A program made the translations under genes and the position numbers. From NCBI GenBank assembly GCA_021163115.1, contig JAGGXK010000043.1, positions 1-32,326 of the forward strand: 32,326 nt of DNA, written 5' to 3'. Origin of the DNA: Desulfurococcales archaeon (lineage in GTDB: Archaea > Thermoproteota > Thermoprotei_A > Sulfolobales > Desulfurococcaceae). Within the stretch, counting starts at the first letter, position 1. The number at the start of each line of letters is the position of its first letter. The notes under the pieces were generated by a model that was given only the letters and a program-made list of their open reading frames with translations, was not told the origin of the DNA and ran no database searches. Below are positions 26,715-32,326 of this stretch, one piece after another.

Positions 26715-28181
26715 TTAGGCCTTTGTAGCAGCTTCTTCTAGAAAAGCCTTTATAGTTGTTTCTGAGGGTGGTGTTGTTATCTTGCTTACTATTATTGTTA
26801 CTATAAGGTTTACTAGTAGGCCCCATATCCCTGAGTGTATTTGTAGCGGGTTGCTCCAGACATAAGTGGTTAGTATTACTACAAATACTCCAGATATAAG
26901 GCCTGATGCAACTCCTGCTTTTGTAACCCATTTTGTCTTAAGACCTAGTACTATACCTGGGAAGAACTGTACCATACCACTATATGACATCAGCAGTAGA
27001 GATACTAGCAGTGATGGCGCATATAGTTGTAGCAGCAACGCCACTATTGTAACTATGAATACAAGGAATCTCGCTATCCACGCTGTCTGAATATCTGATG
27101 CTTTTGGCCAGAATCCTTTCTGTACAACATTTCTAGCTATGATCCCTGCTGATGCCTGTATTAGTCCTGCACCCGTCGATATTGCTGCTGCGGCACCGCC
27201 TGCACCTACAAGTCCTACAGCCCATGCAGGGAACATGTCTCTAACAGTCCACATTACTGCCCAGTCAGGGTTAGCTAGTTCAGGATACATTAGGATAGCA
27301 TATAGGCCTACAATAACTATTGGGAAGGCTAGGATAGAGTACCATGACATCCATGCAGTTGATCTCATGATTGTTTTTTCATCCTTTGCGGCATAAGCTC
27401 TCATGACTAAGTGTGGGAACATCCAGAAGCCTAGTGTACATAGTAATAGTGTTGACATATACCATGGGATTCCATGGATCCCTGCAGCACCAGGTAGTGT
27501 TAAGTGCTGGGGGCTAACAGCCTCTAACTGCCTAAACATAGGCTCTATTCCGCCAAACGTTGTAAATGGTACTGACAGTAATGCTATGGCTATTATCCAC
27601 ATCAGTATTCCCTGTAGCACATTTGTCCATGCAACACCTCTTATCCCCCCTATGAATATGAAGAGTGCTACAAGGACGAAGGCTATGATCATTGCTGTGG
27701 TTCTTGCTATAGCTCCATAGCTTGCAAGCTCGATAATAATTCCTGTAGCACCTATTTGTAGCTGGATATATGGAACAAAGAATATAACACCAATAATAGC
27801 TACTAATACACCTAGCCATCGGCTCTCATAACGTGTAACAAAGTAGTCTGGTTGGGTAACTAGCCCTAGCTTCCGTGCTATTCTATTATAGTATGGTGTT
27901 AGCATAAAACCTACAGAGTAGGCTGTTACAAAGTATGCTAGAGCATATAGAATTGGTGCTCCAAATTTATAGGCCCATCCTGCTAGGCCTAGAAATGTAA
28001 AGCCACTATAGATCTCGGCTGCTAGAGCAAAATATATTACTACAAATGATAAACCCCTGCTAGCTACAAACCATTCTTCAAGACTAAACTTCTTCAATAT
28101 ACCAGCTAGTATAGCGATTATCGTTGAGAGAGCGATCCACCCAAATATAATGCTTAGAGCTAGGGTTCCCGGAGGCAACAT
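26715..28181 (-). CDS. Sodium:solute symporter family (SSS) transporter, monocarboxylate permease-like
   Basis: 488 aa; SLEEWFVASRGLSFVVIYFALAAEIYSGFTFLGLAGWAYKFGAPILYALAYF; GGIRGVAWTNVLQGILMW. Confidence 0.88.
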   Translation of the reverse strand: MLPPGTLALSIIFGWIALSTIIAILAGILKKFSLEEWFVASRGLSFVVIYFALAAEIYSGFTFLGLAGWAYKFGAPILYALAYFVTAYSVGFMLTPYYNRIARKLGLVTQPDYFVTRYESRWLGVLVAIIGVIFFVPYIQLQIGATGIIIELASYGAIARTTAMIIAFVLVALFIFIGGIRGVAWTNVLQGILMWIIAIALLSVPFTTFGGIEPMFRQLEAVSPQHLTLPGAAGIHGIPWYMSTLLLCTLGFWMFPHLVMRAYAAKDEKTIMRSTAWMSWYSILAFPIVIVGLYAILMYPELANPDWAVMWTVRDMFPAWAVGLVGAGGAAAAISTGAGLIQASAGIIARNVVQKGFWPKASDIQTAWIARFLVFIVTIVALLLQLYAPSLLVSLLLMSYSGMVQFFPGIVLGLKTKWVTKAGVASGLISGVFVVILTTYVWSNPLQIHSGIWGLLVNLIVTIIVSKITTPPSETTIKAFLEEAATKA

Positions 28182-28186
28182 GGCTG

Positions 28187-28435
28187 CTACACCTTGATCT
28201 TACCTATTCTAATGAGATACGCTGTCGTCAGGAATATCGGGCCTATAATAAGCCATAGAAGATGCCAAAAGAATATGAATGGCATCCCTGCAATATAGGG
28301 TTCTGTTCTATTAATCAAGGGCGCACCCAAGATCATGATAACCGGTGCTATTAATGCTAAATACAGTGCACATCTCTCCCTCTTCCCAGCTTCCCCCTCA
28401 GACATAAAGGGACACCCCTGGAGATAGAAGTACAC
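28187..28435 (-). CDS. DUF3311-like small SSS-partner membrane protein
   Basis: 82 aa; APLINRTEPYIAGMPFIFFWHLLWLIIGPIFLTTAYLI, immediately upstream of the SSS gene. Confidence 0.7.
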   Translation of the reverse strand: MYFYLQGCPFMSEGEAGKRERCALYLALIAPVIMILGAPLINRTEPYIAGMPFIFFWHLLWLIIGPIFLTTAYLIRIGKIKV

Positions 28436-28587
28436 GCTAGCTAATATATTGTTATGGATAATTTTTTGTATACAATGATATTTAAGGATTACTTAAAACC
28501 TATACAATATCTAGCATAATTATCTTATAGTTCCTTAATATTTATAGTAAAAAAGATTATTGTATTGTAGCTTAAATCTTCTTCTGA

Positions 28588-29856
28588 TTATTTCATACCT
28601 AGTAGTTTAAGAATAGTTAGAGCATATACTTTACTTGTCATAGGTATCTTATTTAATTCTATATATTCATTAGCTACATGTGCTTGTGATAAATCACCTG
28701 GACCATATGTTAATGTTTCAACATTCTTCTCAACAAAGAATCTTGCATCCAGGAACCCTGTTGAAAGAGTTAGCCTAGGTTCCCTACCTATAACCTCTTT
28801 TACAGCGTCCTTTAATACTAGTGCTATCTTTGCTTGAGGGCTTATTGCTGCTGGTTTTGCTTTAAACAGGATCTTTAATTCTGCCTGAAGCTCCGGATCC
28901 TCCTTCTTTGCATCCTCAATAACGTTTTCAATATCCTTTATAACTTCTTCAAAATCTTCTTCAGGGAGAACTCTTCTATCAAACTGGAACAAGACTTTAT
29001 CTGGTACAACATTTATTTTAACACCTCCTTTCACGATGCTTCCAAGAACTATTGTTGCTTTCCTTCCCTCAGGAACATCTGTCTCATATCTGGTTATCTT
29101 GCTCTCGATTCTAGGTTTTAGAGTAGATATCATCTTTTTTGCGAGACCAACCATTTTCTCAAAGGCATTAATACCTAGCCATGGTGTACTAGCATGAGCG
29201 GTTTTCCCGTAGACAGCTACTTCACCCCATACCACACCTTTATGCCCGATCCATACCCTGTCATAGCCCGATGGCTCAGCTATGATACAGTAGTCTGGCT
29301 CTGTAATCTTCTCTTCAAGCATGTATTTTGCACCACACATACCACCTATTTCTTCATCTGGTGTCATAGAGATCTCTATAGTTCCATTGATCTCTACCTC
29401 GGAGTCTATGATAGCCTTTATTGCAGTTAGCATTGATACTATGCCTCCCTTCATATCTGAAGCTCCACGTCCATAGAGTTTTCCATTAATTATCGTTGGT
29501 TTAAATGGGTCGGTCTTCCATCCTGTACCAGGTGGTACAACATCATAGTGTCCATTAAAGTGTAGAACAGGGCCTTTGCCCTTCCCCCACCTACCAATAA
29601 TGATATATCTTGGATAATCCTTCATTTCAGGAATGTATTTCTCAAGACAATTTCTAGAAACCTCTACCACGCTGGTATCTAGCCCTATTTCCTTTAGAAC
29701 TCCTCTTGCATAATCAATAAACTCCTTATAATGATCCCCGGGGGGTACTACAGTGGGTATGGAGACCATATCTGCAAGAACTTTAACATAGTATTCCTTT
29801 AGCGTGTCTATTCTTTTAAATATAGTATTTTCTAGCATGAGAAAATCTTCCTCCAT
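28588..29856 (-). CDS. M20-family metallopeptidase (ArgE/DapE-like)
   Basis: 422 aa; LHFNGHYDVVPPG, GRGASDMKGGIVSMLTAI, MTPDEEIGGMCGAKYM, GKTAHASTPWLGINA. Confidence 0.92.
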   Translation of the reverse strand: MEEDFLMLENTIFKRIDTLKEYYVKVLADMVSIPTVVPPGDHYKEFIDYARGVLKEIGLDTSVVEVSRNCLEKYIPEMKDYPRYIIIGRWGKGKGPVLHFNGHYDVVPPGTGWKTDPFKPTIINGKLYGRGASDMKGGIVSMLTAIKAIIDSEVEINGTIEISMTPDEEIGGMCGAKYMLEEKITEPDYCIIAEPSGYDRVWIGHKGVVWGEVAVYGKTAHASTPWLGINAFEKMVGLAKKMISTLKPRIESKITRYETDVPEGRKATIVLGSIVKGGVKINVVPDKVLFQFDRRVLPEEDFEEVIKDIENVIEDAKKEDPELQAELKILFKAKPAAISPQAKIALVLKDAVKEVIGREPRLTLSTGFLDARFFVEKNVETLTYGPGDLSQAHVANEYIELNKIPMTSKVYALTILKLLGMK

Positions 29857-30061
29857 ACCATCTAATTATCAATACGTTTATCCCAATTATATAAACGTAA
29901 TCGAACATAGAAAAACCCTAGACAATAAGATGGTATAGCTTGGTGTATGGATAAGTGGTTCTTGGCTATATAGAAAATTCATTAACCTAGAGTTAAATAA
30001 GTATTGTATCGCCTGCTTTCAATGCAATAGATAAAACAAGAGGCTTAGTAGGTGCTGAGTA

Positions 30062-30690
30062 ATTGGTTAAAATAATTGATACAACTCTTAGAGACGCCCA
30101 TCAATCGCTTTTGGCAACAAGGTTTAGGACTAGGGATATACTTCCTATAGCAGAGATTATTGATGATGTTGGCTTCTTAGTTTAGAAGTATGGGTGGGGC
30201 AACACTTGATGCTGCTATTAGATTTCTTAGAGATGATCCTTGGGGAGCGTCTTCGCTTAATAAGAGAGCGTGCACGGAGGACTAAGCTACAGATGTTTCT
30301 TCGTGGATAGAACATTATTGGTTACTAGGTATTACCCAGATGATGTCGTGGAGAAGTTTGCTGAGCTAGCCTATAAAGAAGGGTATTGATATTCTCCGTG
30401 TATTTGATGCACTTAATGATGTAAGGAATATGAGGGTTAGTATAAAGAAGGCTAAGGAGGAATCCATTATTTAAGGACTTCCCAGGCCTAATAAAGTTAC
30501 TATGCTTAACAGGTACACGGTTTAAGGGAAGATTAACAATACCACTTGGAGGGAGTGATCGGGAAGTAGAAGTGGAGGAAGTAGGGCCAGCAACCTATAT
30601 AGTTAAGGTAGGGGAAGAAAGTATAAGGTAAACCTTTCAATACAGATTTCCCAAAGACTTGTTGCTACAAGGCTTTAATACTAGATCACA
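30062..30690 (+). pseudogene. Remnant of pyruvate carboxylase subunit B / oxaloacetate decarboxylase alpha
   Basis: [38 protein letters not shown] (frameshift) SLEVWGGATLDAAIRFL, YYPDDVVEKFAELAYKKGIDILRVFDALNDVRNMRVSIKKAKEE, then a jump to a C-terminal region LTGTRFKGRLTIPLGGSDREVEVEEVGPATYIVKVGEES; the middle of the gene is missing. Confidence 0.88.
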
Positions 30691-30705
30691 GTAAAGTATT
30701 ATTTA

Positions 30706-31458
30706 ATGATCTTCTCAAAAACCATTAACTGGGTGAGTTGTATGAAGATTATGGAGGATATTTATTTAGTAGGAGGAGGAGAATACGGCCTATCACCTCC
30801 TGGGGACTGGTGTAATGTATACTTATTAAATTGTGGTGAAGGTCTTGTACTCATAGATTCGGGGACAGGCATAGGTGTTGAGGACATTATTAGGAATATT
30901 AAGAAAGAGGGGTTTGATCCTCTTAACATAAAATACATATTCTTAACCCATTCCCATTTTGACCATATAGGTGGAGCCCATAAAATACAGGAGCTAACAG
31001 GATGTAAAGTAGCTATTCATGAGAATGGCGCTAAGTCTCTGGGAACACTGGATGATGCAACTCTTGTAAAGTATAGTCCACTAAAAATTACTGCACCAAA
31101 AGTGGATCTTAAGTTAAAGGGTGGGGAGAAGATAAGTATTGGCAGGTATGTTATTGAGGTGATCTATACTCCTGGGCATACTGCTGACAGCATTTGCTTA
31201 TATATACATAGGCATAAAAATAAAGTCTTGTTCACAGGAGATACAGTGTTTTCCCGAGGGAGAATTGGATGGTTTAATACACCAGGCTCTGACCTACTAG
31301 CTTACAAAAGGAGTTTGGAATACTTATTGAAAATAAAGCCTGAGGCAATACTTCCAGGACATGGTCCGTTCATTCTATCTCGCGGACACGAGCATGTCAA
31401 ACTTCTTTATAGTAAACTTAATGTACCTTGGAAACACATTATAACAGTAATGGATTGA
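30706..31458 (+). CDS. Metallo-beta-lactamase fold hydrolase (glyoxalase II-like)
   Basis: HSHFDHIGGAHKI (HxHxDH), GHTADSICLY, FTGDTVFSRGRIG, LPGHGPF. Internal ATG at 30741 may be the real start. Confidence 0.9.
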   Translation: MIFSKTINWVSCMKIMEDIYLVGGGEYGLSPPGDWCNVYLLNCGEGLVLIDSGTGIGVEDIIRNIKKEGFDPLNIKYIFLTHSHFDHIGGAHKIQELTGCKVAIHENGAKSLGTLDDATLVKYSPLKITAPKVDLKLKGGEKISIGRYVIEVIYTPGHTADSICLYIHRHKNKVLFTGDTVFSRGRIGWFNTPGSDLLAYKRSLEYLLKIKPEAILPGHGPFILSRGHEHVKLLYSKLNVPWKHIITVMD

Positions 31459-31483
31459 ATACTATATAGCGGGTTTTTTAATA

Positions 31484-32227
31484 ATGGATCATATCAAGTT
31501 TAGAGAAGATCTTAATGACATGAAAGAAAATGCGTATGACAATGCCTTAGGAGGAGATATGGTAATTCTAGAGATCCTTATGAAGAGGCGGGGATGGAGA
31601 TCAAAATTAACTGAGAAAGTTCCTGGGAGTAGAATAGATCTTTTAGCGATCTTTCCCTCTAGGGAAAGTATAGCCTTTACTAGTCAGCTAGTTAGCAGGT
31701 TATCTAGAGATGTATTGGAGGATTTTCTGTCTAGTCTAAAGAATATATGTCAATACAGTTTGTTTACCCTAGATGAAGAAATTTTCCTTGTATCTACTAT
31801 AGAGCAACAAAAAAATTACACGCCAGAATTTATAACAGCTGGTGCATATCCATTATTCTTTCCAATAGTAGAGGAAGGGATAGGAAGATGGTTGTTGGCA
31901 GTAAAGGATCCTTCTAAGGTTTTTCATATACTCCTTGACAATAACGAGGTATTAACTGTTCGTAGAATACCATCTTTTAGAATAGCAGACATCATTAAGA
32001 ACTATATTGAGAAGAGAGAGGTTTTCTTCAGTATCCCGAAGCTAACTAAAAAGCAGAAACAGATTCTCAAATATAGTTTAAGAGCTGGCTTTTATGAATA
32101 TCCTAAGCAGGTTAGAATAAAGGATATGGCAAAAATATTTAGATTACCTTCGTCCACTATATGTTATAACCTACGGGTGGCAGAGAAGAAGATTCTGCAG
32201 TGGTTTATTGATATAATAGAATCATAG
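31484..32227 (+). CDS. Predicted transcriptional regulator with C-terminal HTH_10 (bacterio-opsin-activator-like) domain
   Basis: C-terminus LTKKQKQILKYSLRAGFYEYPKQVRIKDMAKIFRLPSSTICYNLRVAEKKIL matches the HTH_10 style; N-terminal region unassigned. Confidence 0.7.
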   Translation: MDHIKFREDLNDMKENAYDNALGGDMVILEILMKRRGWRSKLTEKVPGSRIDLLAIFPSRESIAFTSQLVSRLSRDVLEDFLSSLKNICQYSLFTLDEEIFLVSTIEQQKNYTPEFITAGAYPLFFPIVEEGIGRWLLAVKDPSKVFHILLDNNEVLTVRRIPSFRIADIIKNYIEKREVFFSIPKLTKKQKQILKYSLRAGFYEYPKQVRIKDMAKIFRLPSSTICYNLRVAEKKILQWFIDIIES

Positions 32228-32326
32228 TAAGTTATACAGTAATAAATAATAGATTAGTAATCCATATTCTTGTTCTGTAATCTTAGCTGGTTATTAATGC
32301 ATTATTTTTGAATATATTCAAAGAAA

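Noticed and set aside
27532-27819. Minus-strand out-of-frame ORFs within the SSS gene (26668-26931, 27532-27819)
   Set aside because: Same strand as the SSS gene but in another frame, with implausible composition (rich in S, Y, C, N); the SSS frame explains the sequence.
1-32326. CRISPR array or defence island
   Set aside because: No regularly spaced direct repeats and no cas, nuclease, toxin-antitoxin or other defence-like proteins were seen.

Overview
The window appears to come from an AT-rich, hyperthermophile-type archaeon (inferred from protein style and TATA-like promoters). Its centre is a compact minus-strand locus (about 20.1 to 4.9 kb) that encodes an apparently complete carbon-monoxide-oxidising, H2-evolving, ion-translocating module: a V4R-domain protein and a radical-SAM/ModE-like-HTH protein (a CorQ/CorR-like regulator pair), CooF, CooS (Ni-CODH), CooC, CooT, a five-subunit group 4 (HycE/Hyf-like) [NiFe] hydrogenase, and an Mrp/Mbh-type antiporter module (F, G, DUF4040, fused MbhE/MrpB-like, C, E, D). 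Across the regulatory region lie an orphan 250-aa gene and a NikR. The layout resembles the CODH-hydrogenase-Mrp cluster known from Thermococcus onnurineus. I found strong palindromes upstream of corQ and cooF that are candidate operators. The flanks hold metabolic and transport genes (GH130-like, RpiA, OsmC-like, two SSS symporters, DMT transporter, M20 peptidase, MBL hydrolase, HTH protein), at least three decayed genes (APC permease, hisD, pyruvate carboxylase B/oxaloacetate decarboxylase alpha), a GC-rich structured segment that looks like an ncRNA or IS605/TnpB-omegaRNA remnant, and a Thr-rich stalk remnant. All assignments come from reading motifs; no database search was run.
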